This document shows, in pieces, positions 22,645 through 35,000 of a stretch of 64,000 nucleotides of DNA (within the stretch, counting starts at the first letter, position 1; every line of letters begins with the position of its first letter). A program made the translations under genes and the position numbers. The notes under the pieces were generated by a model. That model made no database searches. It saw only the letters and a list, made by a program, of their open reading frames with translations, and had not been told where the DNA came from. Source of the stretch: Enoplosus armatus (taxonomy: Eukaryota; Chordata; Actinopteri; Centrarchiformes; Enoplosidae); contig NC_092186.1 in assembly GCF_043641665.1 (NCBI RefSeq), forward strand, positions 24,553,001 through 24,617,000, read 5' to 3'.

Positions 22645-23394
22645 ACTTTAACTGGTGACAGCTGACAGCAGCCGACTACACGGGCAAGATCCCCTGTCTT
22701 GTTGGCTTTCAGAAGGATATCTTTGAGATAGGCTGGTTTCAGCTGAAACCGGGGCAGCTGAAGATGAATGCAAAGCAAACCTGCAGCGAAAGATACAACT
22801 CAAACAAAGACTAATTACTGATATTATTTTTTTTTTATGACAACTAGATCCCCACTATCACCAGCGTGACGGACGTATTCTTCTTTTTTCCCATTTCTTT
22901 CCAAAAGTTGATATTCACTTCCAGTCTGGTCGGCAGGTAGCGCCGAGTGTATGCGCCGCATGTTCACCAGCCAGAAACAAAAAGGAAACAGAAAAGTGGC
23001 AGACAAAGTCTTCCTCCTCATTCTTCTGTTGACTTTGTGCTACCGAAGTTTCTGAAAGGAAAACAAACGGCGGTTGTGTGACTGATTCGTGGAGCTTGTT
23101 CACATGTGTCCAAAATTGGATTCAAGCCTCAAAGCGTCTGTGATCTCTATTTTTATAACAACGTGTCGCTCGTGGAGAGTTATCGCCTGAATCTGCAGCT
23201 CCCCCCTCGGCTTCACAGCGAGTTCCAGCTCACCACTTTACTATTTGGATTCTCACCACTCTCATAACGTGGTTTTCGGACAAAAAGCTAGAACCCCCCC
23301 CCCACTGTACATGACCTGTTCACCACCACAGGTGAAGGCAGACAACATGTTGTCTCTTGTTTAATGGGTATAAACCAGAGTGCTTTAGAAGAGC
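22645..23394. other. Non-coding stretch, no supported gene
   Basis: Short open frames only. A C run lies near 23294-23303. Nothing else was recognised. Confidence 0.45.
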
Positions 23395-23480
23395 TGGTAG
23401 GCAGATTCTACTTTCGGACAGGGCCAGGCTAGCTGCCCCCCCCCCCCCCCCCCCCCCGTTTTCATCAAAACTTCTTTTTA
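23395..23480 (+). repeat. Dispersed repeat family B, copy 3 (left end), with C22 tract
   Basis: 'CGGACAGGGCCAGGCTAGCT' leads directly into 22 C (23436-23457). The same approach ('GGACAAAGCCAGGCAGGTAG', then CTG and C18) is seen in copy 4. The downstream 'GCTAAGCTAAGCTAA' half is absent, so this is a truncated copy. Confidence 0.65.
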
Positions 23481-23484
23481 ATAA

Positions 23485-26400
23485 AAATTTGATTTTGAGT
23501 GGTTATTTTGAATATATTTTATTCTTATAATCATATCTCAAATCAACCTCCGCCATCAACAAAAACAAACAAAAAAAAAACAGCATATAAAAGACATGCC
23601 TCGACAGAAAGAAGTAAAACTGTGGCACTGTTTTGCATAAAACTCGGTGAGGGAGGATTGAGAAGGCCGAGTGCAACTTAAGATCACCAGGCACGCGTTG
23701 ACATACAGAGAAGCACCTGGCAAATGTACGTTGCTCTTTTCATTCGATTTGCTCCCCACAATATGTGTGAAATTAGCTTCTGATTTGCTAATGCTGCAGC
23801 TAATTATGCAATCAGCGACTGCGGGCTGCCCTCATAAGGCACAGTTCAGTGGTGGGATTTGTCAGAGGTAAGTAAGCTCAGAAAATAAACGAGATAGGAA
23901 CGTTCATGAATGAAATTACGTTCCCGAAAAAAACCAGAGTGAGAAAATAATTTGGGCATATTTTGCTGATGTAATTACAGCAATGGTTTTATGGTAATCT
24001 GCGCAAGAATGCAGGTGAATTCAATTTCATCCTACCCACCACAACCTTCCTTAAATATACCTACAAAAAGTCTGCACCTGCTTTTCAGAGGCAGAACAAC
24101 TGACCCTCACAAATGAACGCAGTAGATCCAGCAGAATACAGCCCGATTTCATCACATCTGCTGTTGTTATTTGGACGAGTCTCCCCTTAAATGAATATGC
24201 ATCGAGCAGAGAGGTAAACGGCGCTGCCACGTCTCCAGGCAGCAGAGCGCATCTGAAACGGGATGAAAGAGATGCAAAGTGTAAATCTGGTCCTCAGTAT
24301 CAAACAGATGGAAGAGAAAAATGCTAAAAAAAAATATATATATCCATATCATAACATACATAACCTTACGCTGTCTGGACTGAGCCCTTGATGTGCGCTC
24401 GCTAATGATGGCGCCGCCGTACGATGCTGACATGAAAAAAAAAGAAAGAAAAAAAATGAGGCTGCAGAAAACTTCTTCCCACTTTCTGAGAGAGAAAACA
24501 GCTGTCAGAAAATACGCAGCTGTGAATCAGGTGTTTGCCGAAAAACCTCACGACTGGTTTTGTTTTTTTGTCTTCATCTGAGTCAACTTCTGAACCGCGC
24601 GAACCTTCGCAGTGCAACTCGAGACTTAAGACAGCTGCCATCCGCTGACAACTATGAACATTTCATCTTTTCCCGCGATCTCCCGTCGGAGGGAGTTCAG
24701 TCAGTTTGCCTTTCAAAAACCCTTCTCTGTGTTTAACCTCAACTGCTTCTCCGGCTTTCTCTCATTGGCACACCCCGCCGCTCTCGCTTCCTCTTGCCCA
24801 GGTTGGATTCCATAAGATGTGGGAGCTTTTGATGAGGGGAGTGTTTGCAGCATCCTTTGAGCCTTTTTCGGGTCTTCAAAAGGACGTATAAAGGTGAGAG
24901 AGAGACGTACTGAGGTTGAGAGAAAGAGATGAGACTGCAGGGTTTTTTTCCGCTTTGTATGTGTCGGAAGTTGAATTCACCAGATTATCTTAGCCGTTGT
25001 TGCTGCTTGCGCTGATTTTATTTTCTAGGTCGGTGTGTGTGCCGGGCCTGCGCTGGCACGTGCTGCTTCCAGGAAATAGAGTTGCAGGGATGACGTATTT
25101 TTTTTTTTTTTTAGGCAAACTTGGAAGTTTGCATCGCCCTGGTTCCCTCGACAAGAATCCCATTGGCTTTTTGTAGCCGTGACGTTGAAATCTCTTCAGC
25201 TTTTGTTAAACCACAGACCTTATTTCAGGCATCTGACCAAAAAAGCCCATTCAGAAAACCCCGTTGACTTCGAGACGAGGAACCCAGAAGTGTAACTATG
25301 CTAACTCATTTCTCATTCCTGCGGCACTCCATAGCCACAGCCTCAGACTTGTCGACACTGACAAAAGCTCTCACCTGTCTCCGCCCACTGACTGACTGAT
25401 AAACAACGCCTAATGCTAAAAAGCCCGAAGCCCTCTTATCTCTATATATTTTCAGGTGCAGACCCCGGCACACACTGGGGAAACGTGAGCGTGCATTAGA
25501 GATATACGATCACAGTCGATGCTAAATTGTTGTATAGGGTTTCATCCATGAAAACGTCCCCCAAGTGGAGTGGAGAGAACGTCACAGTTCATGCTGTTGG
25601 AAACCAGCAGATGAAAAACACACTGTATTTAGCAGCGTCAGCAGTGGTGCTACTGGACCCAAAGAAACTGGGAAATATTACCAGAGCTGTCAAGGTGGTG
25701 TCATTGTTGTTTTTCATTTTTATTTTTTGTGGACTATCAGGAACATATTGAAACCGCAAATCCGTTTTGATTATTTTTCGGGCAGGCAGACTGTGTGTAC
25801 TGTAATGTGGCAACCCTTTCTCCCTCGGAATTCTGTTTATATGCTACTAATTTGTTTTGAGTTGAAACACACGTTGTTGTTTTTTTTCTAGAGTAGGTAG
25901 CACTAGATTTATGTACGTTAGTCATAGGGAGGTGTGAGAATGTGAGCATGTAAAAAAAAAGTTGCATCACGCTTTAGTTGCTACAAGCGGATATTGTATT
26001 GCAAGGCCAGATAATGTAGGAAAAAAAAAACAAAAAAACGTGCCGTCAGTGAACATTTTACCGATATGTTCAGTGGCAGACGCTTTCATTTCCTTGTTAT
26101 GTTAATAGAAAAACGTAATCATGTGGTATATTTGCTGTTGCAAATTCCTTTTACGAAAACTTTCGAGTTTCGAGGAGACAGACTTTTGACCTTGTACCCC
26201 CGGTCGTGAAAATTCGTTCATACCTCTGGGAACATTCGAAGGAAAGCGGTGAACGGCTCTCTTATCGTCTTCTCTTACCGCCACCTAAGAACGATTGTGT
26301 TTGTGCAGGTGCTTCTTGCGCGAGGCCCACTGCATAACGGATTTTAACCATTACTCTCATTTTGCTTTCGTTTAGTTTTTTCCCCCACAGCAATATTCCC

Positions 26401-26810
26401 TCAGTGTCTAGTGTCAGGCATCACCGTCACTTAAACAACAAACTGCTCCGGAATTAGAGTGGACCTCAGCTTCGTCAAGGCTGTAAGCTGTAAACAAAGT
26501 TGAGTCACCTTCCGCTTCTTCAACGTGGCGTTCAAAACCTTTTGAAAACAGCTGTCTTCTGAAGGCAACTCTAAAAAACTACTGGTGACGTCAGATCCGC
26601 AAATGAATCGCTCTTTTTAAAAGAACCGGTCTTCTCGCCGCGATTGCACACGACCGTTTTATAGTGACAGTACCTAAATTGCTTGTTTGTGCAAATTCAT
26701 CAAGGGGTTTCAATGAATGTCACAGCCTGGAAGTGTCATGAAAGCAATCACGCACTCGATCCAACATGCACTTTGCAACCCTGGGTTTGTTATTTATTTT
26801 GTGTTGCATT
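23485..26810. other. Non-coding stretch, no supported gene
   Basis: No gene could be supported. A possible exon-like segment at 24807-24891 (preceded by a pyrimidine tract and CAG, followed by GTGAG) has no recognisable protein product and was not called. A CRE octamer TGACGTCA is at 26586-26593. Poly-T at 25100-25112 and several A runs occur. Confidence 0.45.
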
Positions 26811-26811
26811 T

Positions 26812-26829
26812 GGGGGGGGGGGGGGGGGG
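26812..26829. repeat. G18 homopolymer
   Basis: Eighteen consecutive G, not in a recognised repeat family. Length may be uncertain. Confidence 0.9.
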
Positions 26830-26834
26830 CGTAA

Positions 26835-28505
26835 GAATTGGCGCATGTCTCGCTGAGGGAGGTAAGAGACAAACTCTCTGGATCCAAAGGATGCTGCCAG
26901 TCCCGGAGAGATGATGGAGATTGGAAGTGGGTCAGAAAGAAAGAAGCCCATCGTCCTCTTAAGAGACTAAGCTCATTTTAGAATTCTTGAGGAACTGAAA
27001 AAATTCCTCTTGATCCAAAAAAAAAACTGAAAACTTCAAAATGCACAGTGAGGGGAGAGATGGGAAAGAGGGATGGTTTCATCTTTTCAAGTTCCAAGTA
27101 GCGTTGCAGCCATTTACCCCATCATTTCCGCCACTCTGTCGAGAGCCGCCTCGTGCTGCTTTTGTTCTCAGCGATTCAAAAAGCACGAAGACCCTCGTGA
27201 TGCGGAGGAAGGAAGCGTTTGGAGTGGGGGAAACATCAAGCTTGGAGCAAACGTGGAAAAAGCCATTTGTTTCTATATTTACACCACTCTGCTCACGGGC
27301 TGCGATGAGTAAACCGGCCACAATTTGGGCTGTTTCAGATGTTCCATTGCTTCAGATGTTTGTCTAGTAAGAAGTCGAATAAACAGCAGTGTGGAGGAAC
27401 AGAACGAGGCCAACAAGAAGAGAGGGAAAGAGTGGAAATTAAAGTCTGAAAACTGTGTTGCCTTATCAACTCCGACTACCGCACACTCTGGGTTGGCGTC
27501 CCGGACTATTATTCAGAGTCAACATAGCCAAAGTAAACAAAAACCGCAGGGAATTGGAATAATGCCTCAAACATTTTATCTGTGGCTACTGTGCAGCGGA
27601 CCAGCTCACAAACCTCTCCTCAACTATAGACATACGTCGGGAACCCCCAGAAACCTAATCTCCTTTCTGGAGATAAGGCCCGGCAGTGCTGAGGAGTCAG
27701 CCATGCACACAGCTGTGTCCAAAGCTATTACCAGGGAGCAGGAGCACTCCCTGCCCACCAGACACGGCTGTCTCCCTTCACCAATAGATGTTACTTTTCA
27801 CCGACTGGAGCAAGATGTCCAGATCAAACTCACAGTGGCAGTGAAGTAAAAAAAAAAAAGAAGAAGAAGAAGAAAAGGGAGATCACGGGATATAAGAAAA
27901 GGCAAATTGTTTTCCTTGAACGCCAAAGGAGTAAAGGTGTAAGACAAGGGATGTGCTCTCTTAACTATTTCTGATATCGCGGTGCTCCGCGTCTGGCTTT
28001 TACCAACGTGGAGCTATTCTACATCAAAAAGAGGAAGCTCCAGCGTAATTAACGAAACACTTTTGGCCTTGATATAGAAAAACAAGCATTTGAATGAGGA
28101 ATGCAGAATTGAAATGCAAGCAATCAAGCGGAAATAAAAAAATGCACGTTGGCTCCCTTTCATAATGCAACCCAAGGCCAAATTTAATGCCTGTCATTTT
28201 ACTCAATGCCATCGTTTTACAAATTCCGTCCTCCTCTTTTGTAGTCATGACATATGTGGGAGATTGCCCTTTTTTTGGCCCAAAAAAAGGAGAGAAAAAA
28301 AAAAAAAAGTCGCTTTGTGACAATCCATATTTCTTCTCCGGAGGATTTGAGAAATGGCACACAGCATCGAATAAAACACATGAGCTGATAGCATTGTTTT
28401 TTATTTTCCAGGCAAAGACAGAGGAACGTTTGATTTGAGGAAATTAGTCAATAACAATCAGTACGACGCCTTAATAAACAATGCACAACACTAAATTACT
28501 GTCAT
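26835..28505. other. Non-coding stretch with an unrecognised 174-codon open frame
   Basis: Apart from transposon sequence this holds one of the longest open frames in the window (27325-27849, plus, 174 codons). Its translation has no signal peptide, membrane segment, motif or repeat that I recognise. No splice-site pattern or in-frame conservation can be judged. A chance frame in moderately GC-rich DNA is the simplest reading. A-rich runs occur at 27849-27875 and 28285-28306. Confidence 0.45.
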
Positions 28506-28711
28506 TTCTGCACCTTATTGAAATGCAGTTGTGTGGATTTTGAGCTTTTTTTTTTTAAATACAAGTATCATCGAGGGAGAAAGAGGCACTGACTGAGACA
28601 CAGTCCTCAAACACAGACGGCAGGAGAGAGGAATAGTCAGACAGCCGTAACCACAAAGACAAGTGGAGACAGGCAGGAGAAGGACACAGTGCACCTGAGG
28701 TACCGGGGGGT

Positions 28712-28725
28712 GGGGGGGGGGGGGG
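28712..28725. repeat. G14 homopolymer
   Basis: A G-rich patch (28705-28725) interrupted by one T, with 14 G in the longer part. Confidence 0.88.
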
Positions 28726-28895
28726 TGGAGAGGATACATCAGATATTAAGCATAACATGGTTACTGAGAGAGAGGTTACTGCGTCTAACAGTGGGATTCA
28801 GAACATCCTAAGTGCTCCCAAGATAAACATATAGGAACGTTAGATAATCAGCAAAGAAGAAAATACTGTAAGAAAAACAAAATTATTTCGTTTCC

Positions 28896-29649
28896 TTCAA
28901 TGGAAGGGCATCCTAGAGCGCACTGCATTGTGTTTTCTTCACTGGAGGGGCACCCGAGAGGGCACTGCATTGTGTTTTCTTCACTGGAGGGGCACACTAG
29001 AGGGCCCTCCATCACATTTTTTCCACTGGAAGGGCACCCTATAGGACACTTTGTCTCATTTTCTTCAATGGAAGGGCATCCTAGAGGGCACTGCATTGTG
29101 TTTTCTTCACTGGAGGGGCACCCGAGAGGGCACTGCTTTGTGTTTTCTTCACTGGAGGGGCACTCTAGAGGGCCCTCCATCACATTTTTTCCACTGGAAG
29201 GGCAACCTATAGGACACTTTATCTCATTTTCTTCAATGGAAGGGCATCCTAGAGGGCACTGCATTTGTTTTCTTCACTGGAGGGGCACCCGAGAGGGCAC
29301 TGCAGTGTGTTTTCTTCACTGGAGGGGCACTCAAGAGGGCCCTCCATCACATTTTTTCCACTGGAAGGGCACCCAATAGGACACCTTATCTCAATTTCTT
29401 CAATGGAAGGGCATCCTAGAGAGCACTGCATTGTGTTTTCTTCACTGGGGGGGCACTCTAGAGGGCCCTCCATCACATTTTCTTCAATGGAAGGGCATCC
29501 TAGAGGGCACTGCATTTGTTTTCTTCACTGGAGGGGCACCCGAGAGGGCACTGCAGTGTGTTTTCTTCAATGGAAGGGCACCCCATAGGACACTTTATCT
29601 CATTTTCTCCAATGGAAGGGCACCCGAGAGGGCACTGCATTGTGTTTCA
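28896..29649. repeat. 42-bp minisatellite with four-monomer higher-order repeat
   Basis: Eighteen head-to-tail monomers of 42 bp (two are 41 bp, starting at 29232 and 29483). Monomers share TTCAMTGGARGGGCA and fall into four types. A (TTCAATGGAAGGGCATCC) starts at 28896, 29064, 29232, 29399 and 29483. B (GGGGCACCCGAGAGGGCACT) starts at 28938, 29106, 29273 and 29524. C (GAGGGCCCTCCATCACATTT) starts at 28980, 29148, 29315 and 29441. D (CTATAGGACACTTTATCTC-like) starts at 29022, 29190 and 29357. The order is ABCD ABCD ABCD, then A-C, A-B and two hybrid monomers (29566, 29608). The 168-bp period is therefore a higher-order unit. Because 42 is a multiple of three, both strands stay open for long distances, with a 14-residue peptide period. 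There is no start context, splice signal or flanking coding sequence, so I regard those frames as by-products. Confidence 0.97.
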
Positions 29650-29654
29650 CACAA

Positions 29655-31305
29655 GGTCACTTTTGTGGTGTTGTTTTATTACATGCTGTCTTAGTTCAAC
29701 AAAATGCAGCAATATGTGAGTGGATTTTAAGACTGTCTCACACAGTTTGAACACAAAACACAAACAAACCCAAAAGAAAACCAATTAGAGGGTGCTTCTG
29801 TGAAGTGTTGCTGTTTCAACTAATAATTTCTCTTTATGAAAACAAAAGCCCACAAATGTGCACACAAGGCTCGTGCTTGGAACGCAGCCAGACCATAATT
29901 TCCGGTTTGATTAAACAACTCACTAAGTGACTAATCATAAGGAAGGCCCACAGATTAACCAGCATCAAAACAGTCTGAGGCCAGGTTCCTCCCTATGCCA
30001 GCAGATGTTTTGCTGCAAATCAAGACCCCGAACAGGTTTATGGGAACACATGTCAGATTCCTCTGATGAATAGAGGTGCAAGGAATCTATGGAAGGCATA
30101 ATTACAGTGTTATTGATTCAGATGAAATCCGTTTTCAGTCGGCAGCGAGTTAAATCTCCTGCCGAGGCAGAGCGGTGCAGTGATTGAGCTCCCGACGGAT
30201 GTTAGGTACCTTGGCTCATACAGTAATTTAAAGTAGAACAACTCATAAACACTCGCGCTTCCAAACGTATTATGTTCAGTTGTATTGTTCCCTGATTGGG
30301 TTTGTGCTGGAAGGCCACAGCAAGCCGTAGATCATTCTGCTACACGGCCGTACATTTTATTGGACGGCCGTGTCACCTCTGAATCATCACTGTGGGGTCA
30401 CTGGATGGATGAAATGCGCCTCTGGACAATAAGTAATGTTTATAATCTGCATTCAGTGACTAATCGAACTGCATCCTTCAACGAGTCAGCGACTTTCCAT
30501 TTGCAGCAGCGTACATAAGTTTAAGTTAAAATGATGTGCAGCTGAAGTTTTAATTAGATGAATATTCATTTCAATGTCATGCCTAAAAGGAAAAGCAAAA
30601 CATGCACGTGCATGGTATGTCCCTGCATCTGTACAGCACAAAATAATGTTCTATTTCCACATGACTCTCAAAATATCCCAGCAGAAACGACAGGCTAGCC
30701 GCAGGTCAGTTTTCATTCTTCTTCCATTACTGTTCAATATTGCATTGCATTTCACTGGCAGCAGAAACAATGCACTTGGATTTACATACCCCCATAAATA
30801 TGGCCTTTCCAGCAGGCAAAGGCCAGCATCAGTTGATATTTCCGTCGCATTACTCTGCCTCCGCAAGCAATAACAACATCGCCAGCCGACGGGAGCCTAT
30901 CGCGCCGCGGTGACAAGATTGAAGCCACGGAGATCTTTCGCAGACAAGAAAAGCAGCGAGGGATGGATGTGCGGACCTGGAGCACTTAAACACGCAATGG
31001 AAGCCAGCAGTGCTGAAGCAAACTCAGGCAAAAAGACTGTGAGGCAGGTGGGTCGCCATAGGAAGCAATGGAAGCGCATGAGGCATCGTATAGAGTTCAG
31101 TGAAGGCCACAAGGAAATCAGCCATGTAGAGAAATAATCCCATCGACACTGAGAGATATTTCATAAAATAAATTGGCTATCTGAATTAGCATTAGGTCCA
31201 ACACAAGTGCTTCAGCGCAATATCACACACTGTTTGCAGTCAGAGCTGTAGACTTAACAGTTGGACATAAGCGGCTATAATCAACATTCTTATATCAGCA
31301 TTGGA
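29655..31305. other. Non-coding stretch, no supported gene
   Basis: AT-rich, with short open frames only. The right edge of the minisatellite passes abruptly into unique sequence. No dispersed repeat was identified before 31310. Confidence 0.45.
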
Positions 31306-31309
31306 TGGC

Positions 31310-31545
31310 GGGACAGGCTTTACATAGTACCTTTCAGCTCATTCGTGTGATTTTCTGGCGAGCAACGTTACTGTTTTGGTTGGTTTTCAGCACTCACAGC
31401 CGGCACACGTTTTCTGCAACAACAAAAAAAGTGAAAGCCAACTGTGCTTTATTTGTCCACCACCAAATGGAAGACAGACAGAGTTAGTTAACAATCGTGA
31501 ATCACTAAGAGCCAGATATTTCCCTCAGGAGACCTTGATGCTGTT
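31310..31545 (+). repeat. Dispersed repeat family C, copy 2
   Basis: GTTACTGTTTTGGTT (near 31367) is shared with copy 3 (near 38615). 'AAGAGCCAGATATTTCCCTC' near 31508 corresponds to 'AAAGAGCCAGGTAG' in copy 4 (near 58192). The copy is internally shortened and non-coding. Confidence 0.6.
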
Positions 31546-31559
31546 ATGGCCGCGGCCAT

Positions 31560-31641
31560 TCCCAGCAACCCCTAGCGTTTCCCCGTGTTTTCTTTCCCTT
31601 CCCTGTTCCCAGTGTTTGTCTGTGGTGTGTGTGTGTGTGTG

Positions 31642-31672
<31 letters not shown>

Positions 31673-32000
31673 TGGCGTGGGCGTGGCTCCCTTCCTCACT
31701 CTCCTGTCTCCCTGGTCACCGGCGCACCTGTCTCCCATCAGCTCGTCACCTCCCCCAGCCATCAACTCATCAGCTCCGCAGTATAGCTACCCCAGCTCTT
31801 CAGCCACTCACCGCCTGATTGTGGTGTAACCGTAGCGGTAGCTACTTCTCAAGGCCCACTCAGATTAGCCACCAGCTATTCAGTCTCAGCCTGCCCGTCT
31901 TCCTGATTGTCTCCCTGCCTGCCGTAATTGATCACACTTTCCCAACACTGGACTCGACAACAATAAGACAACATCCAGCATGCCCTGCATAGCCTCAAAC
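31560..32000 (+). mobile_element. Possible retroelement-derived (LTR-like) sequence
   Basis: This is C/T-rich sequence with modules such as 'GGCGTGGCTCCCTTCC', 'CACCTGTCTCCCATCAGCTC' and a later run of 'CCTGCCTGCC'. It resembles LTR-like sequences I recall from fish genomes. It carries a GT microsatellite. No terminal TG...CA pair, primer-binding site or coding sequence was identified, so the call is weak. Confidence 0.25.
31625..31673. repeat. (GT)n microsatellite
   Basis: About 24 GT units with one GC interruption (near 31648). Confidence 0.98.
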
Positions 32001-32004
32001 CTTG

Positions 32005-35000
32005 TGTGTTTATTCATATGGCCTACGCATTGAAAGATGTAAATCACATGACAGACTTGCTTCTGAATACTACTGACCTGACGTGGACTTGAATGTCTGG
32101 AAACTTGGACTGAAAAACTGCGTTTTCGATTTTTTGGTTGTGAGTGGACCCCAGCTACACTCCCATGTTGATTGACAGCTCACACTTGTCAATTATTTGT
32201 GTTAAAATTGACTTGCATGGTAAAACATTACAGATTGATGTATAACATAATAATTACCGAAAAGCAAATTCCTCACAGTCGTTGCCCATTCACATAAATG
32301 CACTTTGCCAAACCCATCATCAGCATGAGCACTATGCAGGCGCGGCTGCACGCACACTCTGCACATGGCACTCAGCGCAATGGAAAGCTCGTGTATCTGC
32401 TCCAGGAAACATTTATAATACAGCAGTAACACCCGCCAGTGGACTAGACAAGCTGTTTTCTGAGTAAAAGTACAGTAAGAAAGAACCTCCCGCCAGCCTG
32501 AGAGTACGAGAGTTAAAAGGTAAATGTTGACAACTCCCAACTGTTCTCTTGTGTCACACTGGGCTCAGGGTCCCAATGTGACTCCCTCTTTAGAGGCAGA
32601 CGCCTTCGCCTCTGAGTGCATCAACCTCTTTCCCTTCTCCCACAGGCTTGAACGCAACCTTGCACTCGGCACTCCGCGGCTGTTTTCTCTCTCCTCCATT
32701 CATCTGTTGTTATTCCCACTGTGTCATCTCACCCCCAGCCTCCTGCTCGGGCTCTCCAGGCACAGTGAACCTCCACTCTCTTCAGCCTCTTGTCCACTTC
32801 CCTGAGCTCTCAAACGCCGGACAAGAGCTGCCAATAAAGTCTCACCGCCAGCACCGGCTGAAAGACTGAGACCCCTTTTTTTCTTTTTCTTTTTTTTTTT
32901 TTTTAGTTGATGTCTCTCATCTGGTCAGCTTGCCGCTCCCTGCGCAAATTAAAATCCAGGATTAGGGAGGTGGAGTCGAGTGAGAGAGGAGAGTGAACGA
33001 GGAGGGAGGATAGATTGTCATTTGACAGCATCAGGCTGACGGGCTCATCAATAACTCAGCTTCACGGGGAGGCGGTCAGAATGAAAAGGCCAAAGGTATC
33101 ATCCTCAGTGACAAGTACAACTCTCTGACTGGATCGCATGTTTAAAAAAAAAAAAAGGTAAATAGGTACTTAGACACAATAGAGTGGAAATCATGTTTTG
33201 GTAAGTGCACTTCTGATCTACTGCTCACCCATCTGCATTCACACATTCTGCTGGCAGTGTCTGTCGCACAGCCCCAGTTAGCAAGCCCTTCTGTGATAAA
33301 GAAGAAGACGATAATGTGTTTATAATCTGATACTCACTGAAGTGAAATTATGTTACGGTATAATTCAAGTTAGCTGTCTCAAATGCTCGGTTAAGTGGTT
33401 ACAGTTAAACAAAAACAACAGCCAACACTGATGGCCTGAAGGAATATTCCGACCGAGGGCGAAGCGGATTTGAGAGGTGGGATCGCACATGAAGTCAACG
33501 CAAAGATGCGCTGCGGACGTGAACAGATGTCGTCTGAATTTGCACTGCAGGGGTGCGAGTCTGAAAAAAAACAAAAAAACGGGTGAAGATGAGCGAAATC
33601 TCGCGTGGATCCCGAAAACTTTACGATGCAAGTTCATGAACGTATGTAGATAAGAAGTAAAGGAGACGTCTGGAAGAAAACACCAGAACAAGCGTCCCAT
33701 CAGTCTTTTTGCCTCCCTACGTGAATTACGCAGCACTTACCGCGTTGGCACTTAGCATTGGACTTGTCACACGCTGCAGAATGGCTCGCAAGGCCACTTT
33801 TGTCTTGGTTGTTCAAGGAGGGGGTTGTTAATGAGATTCAGCTACAGAGCATCTGAAGCTGGTCGAGAGTCAGTATGCCTGAGGGACATTTCAGCAGAAT
33901 GCTCTGTAAGAAACCTCTCCATAATCACGACCCTAGCCTGTTGTACGAGCACACAAGCGCTTGAAAACTGAGTGAGAGTAGAATCGTGAAAGGAAACCAT
34001 CACGTCGTAGAGCAGGATTCTCATGTACCTCACGTTTCCATTTGAGCTCGATGAGGAATCATTTAAAACTCGACAACCATGTTACGAAAATATCCAGCTA
34101 TTTTATCCCAACTCCAACCGAGATGCCCCACTTTAGGTCTTCTTTTTTCCCAGTTGAAGTTTTGCTGCCAGCATATGTTCACCGGTGGGAAATCATGTAC
34201 AGATGTTGTAAGCGTAATATCTTGGTGCACACTGATCAGGACTGACTCAAAGCTTAAGAAGGGAATCCAAAAGAAAACGCCTCCAAAAGTTGGGGGGCAC
34301 TGGAGCGGACGCAAGTGATGCAGATTTAAAATGATTTTAAAAGCTCTGCTGTAAAAACCTAAGAAGAGATCATTTCCTCCTGTAAAAAAAAAAAGCAACT
34401 GTTCACTTTAAATGGGCTTTCCACCAAACCCTCAAGCAACACCGGCCATTGCATCGAGGCATGCTTTTCCACACCGCTTCTATCTTATTGACGGATGGAT
34501 TTCATAGGCTCACACAGAAAGTGAGGGCAGGATAAAGCTTATCTGCCTTCGTCCTCATCAGCTTGTAAAACAATGCTGGAACAAGTGCAATCTCTGTGGT
34601 GATAGATTACAGCCCTGGTGTTAGCTCAGCATTCACGCTAGCCAAGCAAGACAATGAGATTGCTCTCAGGCGTATCATGGATGCCTCGCACACAAAACAC
34701 TCACCTTTTAAATCTGTCTCATAACAACCACAGAGACAATGTGTCTTATTAGGTGGAGATAGAAACACCAGATATTGCTCTGAATTTCATTTTGGTCCAC
34801 TTTCCCACAGTTTTACCCTCGTTTTCAGCACCGACGTTTGTCTTTTAGAACATGTTTGAGGTCAGACGTCTTTTTTTCATAATCTGAAAGAGGCAATCTT
34901 TGGAGCACATTGCGATTTAAATGATTCTCCCCCAGGGTCATCTCTGTGCTGGGCATTACTAGACGACGCTGACCTTGCGTTTGAGCAGGAACATTTGGTA

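Noticed and set aside
24807..24891. Exon-like segment between a CAG and a GTGAG
   Set aside because: The encoded peptide hits a stop just before the donor-like site, shows no known domain, and such signals are frequent by chance.
28896..29649. CRISPR-like array of repeats
   Set aside because: Monomers are directly contiguous with no unique spacers, the setting is a vertebrate genome, and there are no cas genes. It is a minisatellite.
33365..33736. 123-codon minus-strand frame in a CpG-richer patch
   Set aside because: The translation matches no known family and I could not place convincing splice sites.
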